Assembly (NCBI GenBank): GCA_020061705.1
Contig: JAGUXT010000052.1
Coordinates: 1 to 48,180, forward strand
Length of the DNA stretch: 48,180 nt
DNA from: Halothiobacillus sp.
GTDB taxonomy: Bacteria; Pseudomonadota; Gammaproteobacteria; Halothiobacillales; Halothiobacillaceae
Direction of reading: 5' to 3'
The notes beneath the pieces are model-generated. The model did not search any database, was not told the origin of the DNA, and was given only the letters and a program-made list of their open reading frames with translations. Shown one piece after another: positions 17,518 to 25,489 of this stretch. Position numbers and translations under genes: made by a program. Position 1 is the stretch's first letter, and each line of letters opens with the position of its first letter.

Positions 17518-19554
17518 TCATGCCGTTGAGGGGCTTTGAAGTCCGAAAGCCAGCTCGCGCAACTTGGTCAGTTCATCACGTAGGCGGGCAGCTTCTTCAA
17601 ACTCAAGATTGCGTGCCTTGGCATACATTTCCTGTTCCAGCTTTTTGATTTTCTTGGCGGCGATGTCGGGTGAAAGATACTCGCTACTCACTTCCTGGAT
17701 GCGTGTGGCCTGACCGGGACGTGAGCCGGGAATGCGGGCATAGCCGGTGTCCAGGATATCGGCAATGCTCTTGCGGATGCCTTGCGGGGTGATGCCGTGC
17801 TCCAGGTTGAACGCGATTTGCTTGGCGCGACGACGCTCGGTTTCGTCGATGGCTTTCTGCATCGAGTTGGTGATGCGGTCGGCATACAGAATGGCCTTGC
17901 CATTGACGTTGCGTGCGGCGCGGCCGATGGTTTGAATCAGAGCGCGTTCGGAGCGCAAAAAACCTTCCTTGTCGGCATCGAGGATGGCCACCAGCGAGAC
18001 TTCGGGAATATCAAGGCCTTCGCGCAACAGGTTAATGCCAATCAGTACATCAAAGGTGCCCAAACGCAGGTCGCGGATGATTTCCACCCGCTCCACCGTG
18101 TCAATGTCGGAATGCAAATAGCGCACCTTGACGCCATGATCGTGTAAATATTCAGCCAGATCCTCCGCCATGCGCTTGGTCAGCGTCGTGACCAGCACCC
18201 GCTCGCCCTTTTCGGCGCGCAGATTGATCTCGGATAAAACATCATCGACCTGAGTGCCAACCGGGCGCACTTCAAGCAGCGGGTCCACCAGGCCGGTAGG
18301 GCGTACCACCTGCTCCACCACTTGGCCGCTGTGCTCTGCTTCATAGGTCGAAGGCGTGGCGGACACAAAAATGGTCTGCGGCATGATGCTTTCAAATTCA
18401 TCAAAACGCAGCGGGCGGTTGTCCAGCGCAGACGGCAGGCGGAAGCCGTAGTTGACCAGATTTTCCTTGCGCGAACGGTCGCCTTTGTACATGGCACCGA
18501 CCTGCGGCACGGTGACATGCGACTCGTCGATCACCAACAGTGCATCACGCGGGATGTAGTCGTACAGACAAGGCGGCGGCAAGCCCGGATCGCGCCCCGA
18601 CAAATAGCGCGAGTAGTTTTCGATGCCGCTGCAATAGCCCAGTTCGGCCATCATCTCCAGATCAAACTGTACACGCTGCTCAAGGCGCTGCGCCTCCACC
18701 AGACGGTCGGCTTCGCGCAGCTCGATCAGGCGCGCTTTCAGCTCAATCTTGATCTCTTCCATCGCCTTGAACACACGTTCCTTGGGCGTGACGAAGTGCG
18801 AGGAAGGGTAGACGGTATAACGCGGCACACGATGCAAAACTTCGCCCGTGAGCGGATCAAATAATGTGACCTGCTCGATTTCATCATCGAACAGCTCCAC
18901 ACGCACCGCTTCGTTATCGCTTTCGGCTGGGTGAATGTCGATCACATCGCCACGCACACGGAAAGTTCCGCGGCGGAAATCGATGTCGTTGCGGTTGTAC
19001 TGCATATCGGACAAGCGGCGCAAAATGGCGCGCTGATCCATGCGGTCGCCTTTTTTCAGGTGCAGAATCATCGACAACACGGCTTGCGGGTCGCCCAAAC
19101 CGTAAATCGACGACACCGTGGCGACAATAATCACATCCTTGCGCTCAAACAGGGCTTTGGTGGCCGATAGTCGCATCTGTTCAATGTGTTCGTTCACCGC
19201 CGAATCCTTTTCGATAAAGGTATCTGACGCGGCGACATAGGCTTCCGGCTGGTAATAATCGAAGTACGAGACAAAGTATTCGACCGCGTTATCGGGAAAA
19301 AAGCTCTTCATCTCACCGTAAAGCTGCGCCGCCAGCGTTTTGTTATGCACCAGCACCAGCGTTGGCCGTTGAATTTGTTGGATGACATTGGCAATGGTGA
19401 ATGTTTTGCCTGAGCCGGTCACGCCAAGTAGCGTTTGACCTGCAAGACCTGCATTAAGGCCTTCCACGAGCTGGGCAATTGCCGTCGGTTGGTCGCCAGC
19501 GGGGGCGTAATCCGAGGTCAGTTTGAACATCTTTGTATTTGGAGTGTCGGACAT
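17518..19554 (-). CDS. uvrB: UvrABC excinuclease subunit B
   Basis: 678 residues, the standard UvrB length. Walker A is [10 protein letters not shown]; the beta-hairpin region [15 protein letters not shown] inserts between DNA strands; helicase motifs include DESHVTVPQ and [10 protein letters not shown]; the C-terminal UVR motif ([18 protein letters not shown]) contacts UvrC. It acts in nucleotide excision repair in the cytoplasm. It is divergent from the aminotransferase gene, with only about 60 bp between starts, so their promoters overlap. Confidence 0.97.
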   Translation of the reverse strand: MSDTPNTKMFKLTSDYAPAGDQPTAIAQLVEGLNAGLAGQTLLGVTGSGKTFTIANVIQQIQRPTLVLVHNKTLAAQLYGEMKSFFPDNAVEYFVSYFDYYQPEAYVAASDTFIEKDSAVNEHIEQMRLSATKALFERKDVIIVATVSSIYGLGDPQAVLSMILHLKKGDRMDQRAILRRLSDMQYNRNDIDFRRGTFRVRGDVIDIHPAESDNEAVRVELFDDEIEQVTLFDPLTGEVLHRVPRYTVYPSSHFVTPKERVFKAMEEIKIELKARLIELREADRLVEAQRLEQRVQFDLEMMAELGYCSGIENYSRYLSGRDPGLPPPCLYDYIPRDALLVIDESHVTVPQVGAMYKGDRSRKENLVNYGFRLPSALDNRPLRFDEFESIMPQTIFVSATPSTYEAEHSGQVVEQVVRPTGLVDPLLEVRPVGTQVDDVLSEINLRAEKGERVLVTTLTKRMAEDLAEYLHDHGVKVRYLHSDIDTVERVEIIRDLRLGTFDVLIGINLLREGLDIPEVSLVAILDADKEGFLRSERALIQTIGRAARNVNGKAILYADRITNSMQKAIDETERRRAKQIAFNLEHGITPQGIRKSIADILDTGYARIPGSRPGQATRIQEVSSEYLSPDIAAKKIKKLEQEMYAKARNLEFEEAARLRDELTKLRELAFGLQSPSTA

Positions 19555-19618
19555 GCGGCGCAGGTTACGTTAAAATGCCAAAACTTGCGTTTTGTCACAT
19601 ATTATTGAGGTTGTGTTC

Positions 19619-20800
19619 TTGGACATTCATCTGTCGCACCGGGTTCAACGGATTAAGCCATCGCCAACACTGGCGGTATCGGCACTCGCCGCCAAACTGA
19701 AAGCTGAAGGCCGCGATATTATCAGTCTCGGCACCGGTGAGCCGGATTTTGATACCCCGATGCACATCCGCGAAGCGGCGATTGAAGCCATTCGCAATGG
19801 CTTTACCCGCTACACTCAGGTTGATGGCATCCCGTCGCTCAAGAAGGCGGTCATCGACAAGCTCGAACGTGACAGCGGCCTGCACTATGTCCCTAATCAG
19901 GTGCTCGTCTCTGTGGGCGGCAAGCAAAGTTTCTACAATCTAGCCATGTCGCTGTTGGATAGTGGCGATGAAGTGATTATCCCCGCACCTTACTGGGTAT
20001 CGTACCCCGACATGGTGCTGCTGGCGGATGGTCAACCTGTGATTGTCGAGTGCGAGCAGGCGCAAGGCTTCAAGCTCACGCCCGCGCAGCTTGAAGCCGC
20101 GATTACCGTGCGCACCAAACTGTTTGTCATCAATAGCCCTTCCAACCCGACCGGCGTGGCTTACACCCGCAAGGAGTTGGAAGCCTTGGGCGAAGTACTG
20201 CGCCGCCATCCGCATGTGCTGATTGCAACGGATGACATGTACGAAAAAATTCTCTGGGCTGATGAGGCGTTTTGCAATATCGCCATGGCCTGCCCCGATT
20301 TATATGAGCGCACCATCGTGCTCAATGGCGTATCCAAGGCCTATGCCATGACCGGATGGCGTATTGGCTATGCGGCAGGGCCGGTCAAGCTCATCAATGC
20401 AATGGCCAATGTTCAGTCGCAAAGCACCTCGAATCCCACCTCGATTTCCCAGGTGGCCGCGCAAGCCGCCCTGGAGGGGGGCGATGCCTGCATCCTGCCG
20501 ATGATTGAAGCTTTCAAGTCGCGGCATGACTTTGTGGTCAGCGCGCTGAACGCCTTGCCGGGTGTGTCCTGCCTGCCTAGTCAGGGTGCCTTTTACGGCT
20601 TCCCGGATATGAAAGAGGCCATGCACCGCTTGAACCTCAAAGACGACATCGAGCTTTCCAACAAGCTGCTCTACGATGCCGGCGTTGCCGTGGTTCCCGG
20701 CTCGGCCTTCGGTGCGCCAGGGCATGTGCGTTTGTCCTACGCCACATCCATGAGCCAACTCGAAGAAGCCATGCGTCGAATTGCACGTGCGTTGGTGTAA
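19619..20800 (+). CDS. Class I PLP-dependent aminotransferase (aspartate aminotransferase type)
   Basis: I place the start at the TTG at 19619 (LDIHLSHRVQRIKPSPT), nine bases after a GAGG; the frame is open from 19592 but that start would also be TTG and lacks a ribosome site. About 394 residues. Key features: GTGEPDFDTP, substrate-side NSPSNPTGV, and the PLP-lysine motif GVSKAYAMTGWRIGY. The sequence fits the Igamma aspartate/prephenate aminotransferases, which move the amino group between aspartate (or prephenate) and 2-oxoglutarate. It ends 21 bp before the tRNA promoter. Confidence 0.9.
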   Translation: MDIHLSHRVQRIKPSPTLAVSALAAKLKAEGRDIISLGTGEPDFDTPMHIREAAIEAIRNGFTRYTQVDGIPSLKKAVIDKLERDSGLHYVPNQVLVSVGGKQSFYNLAMSLLDSGDEVIIPAPYWVSYPDMVLLADGQPVIVECEQAQGFKLTPAQLEAAITVRTKLFVINSPSNPTGVAYTRKELEALGEVLRRHPHVLIATDDMYEKILWADEAFCNIAMACPDLYERTIVLNGVSKAYAMTGWRIGYAAGPVKLINAMANVQSQSTSNPTSISQVAAQAALEGGDACILPMIEAFKSRHDFVVSALNALPGVSCLPSQGAFYGFPDMKEAMHRLNLKDDIELSNKLLYDAGVAVVPGSAFGAPGHVRLSYATSMSQLEEAMRRIARALV

Positions 20801-20821
20801 GAAATTTTAAACAAAAAGGCG

Positions 20822-20849
20822 TTGACAGCTCACCTTAAGCCTCTATAAT
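20822..20849 (+). promoter_or_regulatory. Consensus sigma-70 promoter for the tRNA-Asn/tRNA-Arg unit
   Basis: A perfect -35 TTGACA (20822-20827) and a perfect -10 TATAAT (20844-20849) are separated by 16 bp. A GC-rich GCGCCCCC just after the -10 resembles a stringent discriminator. The tRNA-Asn begins 19 bp beyond the -10. Confidence 0.85.
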
Positions 20850-20867
20850 GCGCCCCCACAGAGTTAC

Positions 20868-20942
20868 TCCCGAATGGCGCAGCGGTAGCGCAGCGGACTG
20901 TTAATCCGTTGGTCGCTGGTTCGAATCCAGCTTCGGGAGCCA
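20868..20942 (+). tRNA. tRNA-Asn (GTT)
   Basis: Acceptor stem TCCCGAA/TTCGGGA, anticodon GTT at 20900-20902 in a normal 7-nt loop, T-loop TTCGAAT, encoded CCA at 20940-20942. Confidence 0.96.
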
Positions 20943-20956
20943 TCTGTGAAAGTTAA

Positions 20957-21033
20957 GCGCCCGTAGCTCAGTTGGATAGAGTATCTGGCTACGAACCAGA
21001 GGGTCGGGCGTTCGAATCGCTCCGGGCGCACCA
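20957..21033 (+). tRNA. tRNA-Arg (ACG), integration site of element 1
   Basis: Acceptor stem GCGCCCG/CGGGCGC, anticodon ACG, T-loop TTCGAAT, encoded CCA at 21031-21033. It is cotranscribed with tRNA-Asn 14 bp upstream. Its 3' part from the anticodon stem onward is duplicated at 27310-27357, so the functional gene now carries an element-derived 3' end. Confidence 0.96.
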
Positions 21034-21036
21034 TAT
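20989..21036 (+). repeat. attL of element 1
   Basis: 48 bp running from the tRNA-Arg anticodon stem through CCA and TAT. It matches 27310-27357 except for C at 21005 versus A at 27326. Confidence 0.9.
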
Positions 21037-21042
21037 GAATCA

Positions 21043-21080
21043 AGCACTTAGACAGGAATGTCTAGGTGCTTTTTCTTTGG
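21043..21080 (+). terminator. tRNA-Arg terminator carried by element 1
   Basis: Stem AGCACTTAGAC/GTCTAGGTGCT (one G-T pair) at 21043-21070 followed by TTTTTCTTT. It resembles the host terminator now displaced to 27364-27398, so the element supplies a replacement terminator along with the tRNA 3' end. Confidence 0.8.
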
Positions 21081-21088
21081 GCGCGGCT

Positions 21089-21114
21089 CCACGTGACCAC
21101 TCACGTGACCACTT
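21089..21114 (+). repeat. Left inner repeat of element 1 (putative integrase arm sites)
   Basis: 26 bp containing CACGTGACCACT in tandem. An identical 26-bp copy in the same orientation lies at 27167-27192, just upstream of the integrase. The rest of 21037-21423 holds only this repeat and the two terminators listed; I see no gene there. Confidence 0.75.
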
Positions 21115-21365
21115 GCCTTGCGGTAGGCTGCTTTTTGGGTGTATTTGCTTGAGGGTGGGGGTTCGGCAAGGCGGGCGCTTTTTGCCGGGTGGGTAGGTGG
21201 GTACTTGGTTATTTGCGCGGCTGCAACTTTTTCACTTAGAGCGGCTTGGCTTCGCTCTCATTCGATAAACACGGTCTTAGAACACTTACTCCTAGCCCTA
21301 ACCCAATTTTATAAATCCAGTTCTTCCCGGTGTTTTGGCGTGGGCGTGTGGGGTGTGGGAATTGG

Positions 21366-21422
21366 TCAAAAAAACGCCAGACAGTTTGCAAGGGCTTAGA
21401 AACACCCTAAGCCTTGGCTGGC
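21366..21422 (-). terminator. Terminator of the element 1 replication operon
   Basis: On the minus strand a nested stem (outer GCCAG/CTGGC, inner CAAGGCTTAG paired with CTAAGCCCTTG with one bulged base) is followed by GTTTTTTT. It lies directly downstream of the last gene of the operon. Confidence 0.75.
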
Positions 21423-21423
21423 A

Positions 21424-21876
21424 TTAAATTCTGCGCTGGGTGTGTGGGTTAGGTTGCTGCGCATCCTCAAACGCACATGCGGCGCTGAATGCAAAGGTTG
21501 GCGGCTCACCCACTGCCACACGGTGAAGGAAGTTCTCAGCGCCTCCAGCCGTGCGAAGCAGGCAGGAATCAATCAAGCGGCCATTGTGCATATGCACTGC
21601 ACGGCTAGGCATGTCTTGGTCAATGCACCAGCCTTCGGGGTGGTGGGTGTCGTTGTTGCAATGTGCAGGCATTGTGCGCGGCAATGTGCAGTTGTCACTG
21701 GTAATGTGCGAATGTGCGTTCCTAGGGTCTGCACATTCGCACATTACACTTGACCGCTTCAAAACCGCGCCAGCAATGGCTTTCAGGCTGCCCGGCTTGG
21801 TGTTTTGTTCGGGGTAATGTGCGGGGTGTTTTTCGGTATTGTGCGCAGATTGTGCGGGGTAATGTGCGCGGCTCAT
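21424..21876 (-). CDS. Element 1 TubC-like C-terminal-domain protein with repeat-encoded N terminus
   Basis: 150 residues. The C-terminal half (HPEGWCIDQDMPSRAVH, DSCLLRTAGGAENFLHRV, ACAFEDA) is clearly homologous to the C-terminal half of the element 2 protein at 39539-39982. The N-terminal half is low-complexity (AHYPAQSAHNTEKHPAHYPEQ, CECADPRNAHSH) because it is the translation of the repeat array at 21660-21868. The TubC N-terminal docking-like segment present in the element 2 homologue is missing. The start overlaps the helicase stop by 4 bp. Function unknown; conserved position after the helicase suggests a role in replication or copy control. Confidence 0.65.
   Translation of the reverse strand: MSRAHYPAQSAHNTEKHPAHYPEQNTKPGSLKAIAGAVLKRSSVMCECADPRNAHSHITSDNCTLPRTMPAHCNNDTHHPEGWCIDQDMPSRAVHMHNGRLIDSCLLRTAGGAENFLHRVAVGEPPTFAFSAACAFEDAQQPNPHTQRRI
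21660..21868. repeat. Element 1 iteron array (putative origin)
   Basis: Eleven copies of the 8-mer A(A/T)TGTGC(A/G): forward at 21660, 21671, 21683, 21703, 21711, 21816, 21838, 21849 and 21861, reverse at 21730 and 21738. Two tandem forward copies and the two reverse copies make a perfect 17-bp inverted repeat (21701-21717 with 21731-21747, 13-nt loop). The array lies within the 5' half of the small gene after the helicase, a position typical of intragenic replication origins. Confidence 0.7.
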
Positions 21877-22865
21877 TCGTCACCCCCGGCTTTTTTGCGA
21901 GCGTCGGGCAGTCGAATCTTTTTCATGCGCTCAGCGTTGGCGCGGTCAACGGTGCGCTTGAGTTGAAAGCGTGAAAGACCTGTTTCATCTTCAATGTCTT
22001 TACGACTTACACCTTCATCAATCATTGCTTCGATGCGGCTAATGATGGAGGTCTCAGCCGTGCGCCATGTCCACTTGATACCGTCGCCCACAGATAGCAT
22101 TTCAATTTCAAGACTTTCGGCATCATCGCCGGTCAGGTTGCGCGCTTTCTCAAAGTGAAGTTCAAATGCCGCCCCCTGCTTAGCGTCGTAGTCTGGGGGG
22201 CGCTTGAGGCTGATAACGGTATCAAGAACGTCCTCACGACGGCTTGACCCACGTTGTTGGCCTCCCTTGCCGCTGTGGTGAATAAACAGCACGGCGCGGC
22301 CTTGGGCGCGGTGCTGGAGCGCCCACTGTTGGACGGGTAGCCAGCTCTCGCCTTCGTTCTCTTTGCCGCTCCGTGCCATTGTGGAAAGGTTGTCCACGAT
22401 GATTAGGTCGGCTTTGCGTGCATGAACATCAATCGCGGCCTGCCCTATCGGGTCGGACAAGTTGGGCATAATCCCGTCGCGCTGCATGTCCGGCGTGAGA
22501 ATCTGAAAATAATCAGCTTGCGGCGGCTCCTTGTCGAAGGATTTAACAATCATCGCCATGCGGTTTTGCAGGACGTTTGCGGGTAACTCACCGTCGATGT
22601 ACAGCACGCGGGCGGGTGCTGGTGCGTTCCATCGTAGCAGTGGGCTACCTGTCGCCACGGCATAGCCTATGGATAATGCGAGCCAGCTCTTACCGATTCC
22701 GCGCCATGCGTAGAGCATCGAAAGGCTTTGCTTGCTCAGAATCGGCTCTAGCAGCGGTTGGCGTGGCTCGATTTCCATCGCCAGCAGCTCACCTATGTTG
22801 ATGGAGGTTGCCGGACGTGGTGCTTCGGGTTGCTCCACTTCAACGATGGTATCAACTAGCGCCAT
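21873..22865 (-). CDS. RepA-like RecA-fold ATPase/helicase of element 1
   Basis: 330 residues of the AAA_25/RepA hexameric-helicase type. Walker A is YAWRGIGKSWLALS (about 52-65), Walker B DLIIVDNLSTMARSG, followed by the helicase H-motif AVLFIHHSGKGGQQRGSS, a pattern shared with RSF1010 RepA. A C-terminal helix-turn-helix-like segment (GVSRKDIEDETGLSRFQLKRTV) could bind DNA. It probably unwinds the element origin, which would be the repeat array starting at its 3' end. Its start overlaps the previous gene by 14 bp, and its stop overlaps the next start by 4 bp. It occupies the slot held by a DUF3631 helicase in element 2. Confidence 0.85.
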   Translation of the reverse strand: MALVDTIVEVEQPEAPRPATSINIGELLAMEIEPRQPLLEPILSKQSLSMLYAWRGIGKSWLALSIGYAVATGSPLLRWNAPAPARVLYIDGELPANVLQNRMAMIVKSFDKEPPQADYFQILTPDMQRDGIMPNLSDPIGQAAIDVHARKADLIIVDNLSTMARSGKENEGESWLPVQQWALQHRAQGRAVLFIHHSGKGGQQRGSSRREDVLDTVISLKRPPDYDAKQGAAFELHFEKARNLTGDDAESLEIEMLSVGDGIKWTWRTAETSIISRIEAMIDEGVSRKDIEDETGLSRFQLKRTVDRANAERMKKIRLPDARKKAGGDE

Positions 22866-23220
22866 GTGTCACCCCCTGCGCAACGAACAAGGCAGAACGG
22901 GCGGGCGGCTGGAGTACCAACACACGGCGCGCACCATCGCGCAAACAAGCTTTAGCGGTCGCTGCTAAATGCGCGTCACAGGCATTGCGGTTAATGACCA
23001 ACACGGGGGGCGTGGCGAGCTGGCACACGCTCCAGTCATAGGCGGTGGGGTCTTGGTCTTCCGGTGATAGCACGGCGGCGCGGGTGTCATTCTTCCATTC
23101 CCATGCGGCGCGGCCTGCGTGAATGAACAGTGTTCCAAACCCTGCAACCTTGTTGCGCATGTACTCCGACAAGCGGGCGCGTGCGGTGCGGCTGTAGGGT
23201 GGTTGTGCGCGGCAGTTCAT
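22852..23220 (-). CDS. Conserved protein shared by both elements, unknown function
   Basis: 122 residues. I do not recognise a named family. It is homologous to 41550-41978 in element 2: both contain RTARARL, a GFGTLF(I/V)HAGR segment, W-W-DTRAAVL-PE-QDP, DWSVC-LAT-PVL-INRNA and LRDGAR-VL. In both elements it lies directly upstream of the replicative helicase with overlapping start and stop codons. That fixed position suggests an initiator, loader or primase-accessory role, but no catalytic motif is evident. Soluble, no signal peptide. Confidence 0.75.
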   Translation of the reverse strand: MNCRAQPPYSRTARARLSEYMRNKVAGFGTLFIHAGRAAWEWKNDTRAAVLSPEDQDPTAYDWSVCQLATPPVLVINRNACDAHLAATAKACLRDGARRVLVLQPPARSALFVAQGVTHGAS

Positions 23221-23459
23221 AACTCACCACTCGATAGCAGCGTGTAGACCGCCACATTTTTGAACACGCGGCCTGTTGAATCTGTGGTGGTGGTGCGCCC
23301 TACGCTGATTTCATTGCCGCGCTTGCGTAGATCAAAAACTCTTGCCGCCGGGCAGAGAATGCCCAGCACTTCGATTGCGTAAACCGTTGATATTCCGTAA
23401 GGTTTAGCGGCAATGAGCGCGTCTAGCAAAATGGTTTTTTGGCAAGGTTGCTGCATCAT
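23217..23459 (-). CDS. Small winged-helix protein (HTH_39-like)
   Basis: 80 residues from the ATG at 23457-23459, which overlaps the alpA stop as ATGA; an upstream frame from 23495 is inside alpA. The sequence LDALIAAKPYGISTVYAIEVLGILCPAARVFDLRKRGNEI fits the phage helix-turn-helix family PF14090 (G-I-T--A----G-----R--DLRKRG--I). Such proteins sit in phage and satellite replication modules and probably regulate transcription. It has no counterpart in element 2. Confidence 0.75.
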   Translation of the reverse strand: MMQQPCQKTILLDALIAAKPYGISTVYAIEVLGILCPAARVFDLRKRGNEISVGRTTTTDSTGRVFKNVAVYTLLSSGEL

Positions 23460-23647
23460 GCGGCCTCCGCCTTGGGTTGGCGGCTCGCAAGCCATTGATT
23501 TATCTCGGCTTCACGCCATGCGCTTGCACGTTCAGAAAGTTTGACGGGGGCGGGGAATCGCCCAAGCTGGACAAGGCGATAGATGGAACTTCTGGATAGC
23601 GCGGTGCGCTCGATTACGGCGGGAAGGCGTAGTGCTTTGTTGGTCAT
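23456..23647 (-). CDS. AlpA-family MerR-like transcriptional activator
   Basis: 63 residues: MTNKALRLPAVIERTALSR then SSIYRLVQLGRFPAPVKLSERASAWREAEINQWLASR, the complete AlpA helix-turn-helix. AlpA proteins of P4-like elements activate excision or replication genes. It shares its first 13 residues and the core helix with 41975-42214 in element 2. It heads the replication operon, with overlapping genes downstream. An inverted repeat overlaps its start codon (23647-23678), implying translational or autoregulatory control. Confidence 0.9.
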   Translation of the reverse strand: MTNKALRLPAVIERTALSRSSIYRLVQLGRFPAPVKLSERASAWREAEINQWLASRQPKAEAA

Positions 23648-23678
23648 TGCTGGCTCTCTTTGGTTGGAGTGCCAGCAA
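23647..23678 (-). promoter_or_regulatory. Inverted repeat covering the alpA ribosome site, element 1
   Basis: TTGCTGGC (23647-23654) and GCCAGCAA (23671-23678) are separated by 16 bp; the left arm touches the alpA ATG. In RNA the stem would enclose the ribosome-binding site. The same arms and the same 16-bp spacing occur in element 2 at 42214-42245. Confidence 0.65.
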
Positions 23679-23723
23679 GGTTAAAGATGTGGTTTTAGCT
23701 TTTGTTCCTATTGGAAAATTCCG

Positions 23724-24470
23724 TTAGTCCGATAGATTCAAAGCGTCGGTAATGACCTTGGCGATTGTTTCGGTTTTGGATGGAACTTGAACCTTATGCT
23801 TGGTTGTAAGAGCCTTAATTGATTCAGCATCGCTATGTGGTTTTTTTCCGTCAAACTTCAACTCTTTCAGCAATACCCGGATTATTTGCAAATAGGTTTT
23901 TTCCTTGCGTGGGTCGAGTTTGTCCGGCTTGCTCAAGTCGGGCATTTGGGCGGGCTTGCCTATGCCGAGTGCTTCAATCTCGGAACGGATGAAGCGCAAT
24001 TGACTGCGCATTATTGTTTGTGTTTCAACGAGCGAAACCATGCTTTCATCTCCCCACGGCATGATCTCTTCACCTAATTCACGGCATACATCGCCATGCG
24101 GCCATAAGAAACTGATTTCAATCGGTGTGTCAGATACCCCAAGCGTCCCTATACACCCAATCTTCCAGAACCCTCTAACCCTGAAAACAGGCACAACGTG
24201 TGCAGGTTGGTGTTCTGAGGAAACATGCTTTTCAGTAGCTACAAACTCATCTCCTACATAGCGGCCATTGGTTGTGCCAATCTGAGTATTTCCGCTATTT
24301 ATTGGAACTGCATACCCTTTCCAGAAAGGGGCAATGATTCCTACGCTGATTTGGCAAAGCATAACGGCATCAAGAATTTCATGCTCTTCCAGCCTTGATA
24401 ACTTGCAGGCTTTAGTAAGAGTCACATATTGCCCGATGCTTGGTGCGAAGTTATTCTTTGTATCAGCCAT
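23724..24470 (-). CDS. Hypothetical protein, element 1 cargo
   Basis: 248 residues; family not recognised. No signal peptide or membrane segment. The middle contains GFWKIGCIGTLG and FLWPHGDVCRELGEE. The C-terminal 70 residues (EKTYLQIIRVLLKELKFD through KTETIAKVITDAL) are lysine-rich and resemble small domains found in proteins upstream of alpA genes in satellite elements. A clear GGAG lies before the ATG. It stands alone between the alpA leader and the terminator of the HicAB pair, so it has its own promoter. Candidates are a regulator or a phage-defence or interference cargo gene; nothing in the sequence decides this. Confidence 0.6.
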   Translation of the reverse strand: MADTKNNFAPSIGQYVTLTKACKLSRLEEHEILDAVMLCQISVGIIAPFWKGYAVPINSGNTQIGTTNGRYVGDEFVATEKHVSSEHQPAHVVPVFRVRGFWKIGCIGTLGVSDTPIEISFLWPHGDVCRELGEEIMPWGDESMVSLVETQTIMRSQLRFIRSEIEALGIGKPAQMPDLSKPDKLDPRKEKTYLQIIRVLLKELKFDGKKPHSDAESIKALTTKHKVQVPSKTETIAKVITDALNLSD

Positions 24471-24500
24471 GTGCGCATCTCCTTCATGCGTGAATGGTTA

Positions 24501-24537
24501 AAAGGCCGGGTTGGTGTTGGTCGCACCCCCGGCCTTT
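24501..24537 (-). terminator. Terminator after hicAB
   Basis: Ten-base stem AAAGGCCGGG/CCCGGCCTTT with a 17-nt loop, followed on the minus strand by TTTT. It separates the HicAB operon from the hypothetical gene at 23724-24470. Confidence 0.75.
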
Positions 24538-24543
24538 GTTGTG

Positions 24544-24879
24544 TCAGGCGTGCGCGGCCTTGCTCAATACTTCGGCTGCCCACTGGTTCAGGCTCTTGCC
24601 GGATGCACCAGCGGCCACCAGCGCGGCATGATGGACTTCTTGCGGAATGCGCAACATGAGCTTACCGCTTGCGGGTTTGTCCGGGGTCTTGCCAAGTTTC
24701 GCGCAGGCTTCCAGATAGTCATCTACAGCTTCACGGAAGGCTTCGCGCAGTTCGTTGACCGTGTCAGCGTGAAACCCCACCACGTCGCGTATGCCCAACA
24801 GGCGCCCGTGAAAGATGGAATCGGCATCATCAAATTCGATGCGGGCGGTAAAGCCCTTGTAGGTCATGGCGTTGGTCAT
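24544..24879 (-). CDS. hicB: HicB-family antitoxin
   Basis: 111 residues. The N terminus MTYKGFTARIEFDDADSIFHGRLLGIRDVVGFHADTVNEL is the degenerate RNase-H-like HicB fold. The C-terminal KPASGKLMLRIPQEVHHAALVAAGASGKSLNQWAAEVL is the ribbon-helix-helix DNA-binding domain. It neutralises HicA and represses the operon. The start overlaps the hicA stop by 4 bp (ATGA). Confidence 0.88.
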   Translation of the reverse strand: MTNAMTYKGFTARIEFDDADSIFHGRLLGIRDVVGFHADTVNELREAFREAVDDYLEACAKLGKTPDKPASGKLMLRIPQEVHHAALVAAGASGKSLNQWAAEVLSKAAHA

Positions 24880-25130
24880 GGTGTCACCCCAAGATGTTGT
24901 AGAAAATCCCGCGAATCGCGTACTTGGTAGGGCTTGGCTTCCTTGTCCGGGTGGGGGCGGTGGAAGGTCGCCACCACGTCACCCCTCACGAAGCGAACCC
25001 GCGAGCCTTGGCCTTCAATGGTCTGGCAACCAATGGCCGTGAACAGAGCCTCAATTCTTGCCCATTCCAAGCCGGACGGTGTGGGCTGGGTGAAAATGGC
25101 TTCCAGCGTTTTGCGGTGCTTGCTGTTCAT
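24876..25130 (-). CDS. hicA: HicA-family mRNA interferase toxin
   Basis: 84 residues from the ATG at 25128-25130 (MNSKHRKTLEAIF); the longer frame begins TTG. The dsRBD-like HicA fold is seen in WARIEALFTAIGCQTIEGQGSRVRFVRG and the catalytic-His region ATFHRPHPDKEAKPYQVRDSRDFL. HicA toxins cleave mRNA when HicB is degraded. The toxin-first order matches most hicAB loci. The pair probably stabilises the element. Confidence 0.88.
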   Translation of the reverse strand: MNSKHRKTLEAIFTQPTPSGLEWARIEALFTAIGCQTIEGQGSRVRFVRGDVVATFHRPHPDKEAKPYQVRDSRDFLQHLGVTP

Positions 25131-25172
25131 GGGTTGATGATAGCGCAATGTGCAAGCATGTAGCTATCTCCT

Positions 25173-25198
25173 TTAAGCGGCTTGGGTGAAGCTGGCAT
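25173..25198 (-). pseudogene. Remnant of an integrase 3' end
   Basis: These 26 bases are identical to 43831-43856, the last codons of the element 2 integrase, and on the minus strand read ASFTQAA then TAA. They abut the stop of the XRE antitoxin gene and are not part of the element 1 integrase, whose own end reads ASFKAA. This looks like a scar of an earlier integrase gene or a recombination junction. Confidence 0.65.
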
Positions 25199-25489
25199 TC
25201 ATCCTGTACAGGCTTCAATCTTCACCACGGCGCGGCTTCCGGTGGCTTCGGCATAGCGGCTTAGGGTGCGCAGGCTGGGGTAGCCTTTGCCACTCTCCAA
25301 CCGGGCAATGGTGGATTGCGTGGTGTTCATTTTGGCGGCTAACTGCGCTTGGCTCAGGCCAGCGCGGGCGCGGGCGGCTATCAGTTCGCGGGCAATCGCA
25401 TATTCCTGTTCGAGCGCGTCATATTCGGCCTTGACTTCGGGGTTTGCCAGCAGGCGGGCTTCGAGTTCGTCAAAAGGTATGGTGTTCAC
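25199..25489 (-). CDS. XRE-family antitoxin (HigA type)
   Basis: 96 residues from a GTG that overlaps the toxin stop (GTGA). The N-terminal helical part (FDELEARLLANPEVKAEYDALEQEYAIARELI) is the toxin-binding segment. The Cro/C1 helix-turn-helix follows (GLSQAQLAAKMNTTQSTIARLESGKGYPSLRTLSRYAEATG). It represses its own operon and blocks the RelE-fold toxin encoded just upstream. Its 3' end is fused directly to the integrase remnant. Confidence 0.88.
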   Translation of the reverse strand: MNTIPFDELEARLLANPEVKAEYDALEQEYAIARELIAARARAGLSQAQLAAKMNTTQSTIARLESGKGYPSLRTLSRYAEATGSRAVVKIEACTG

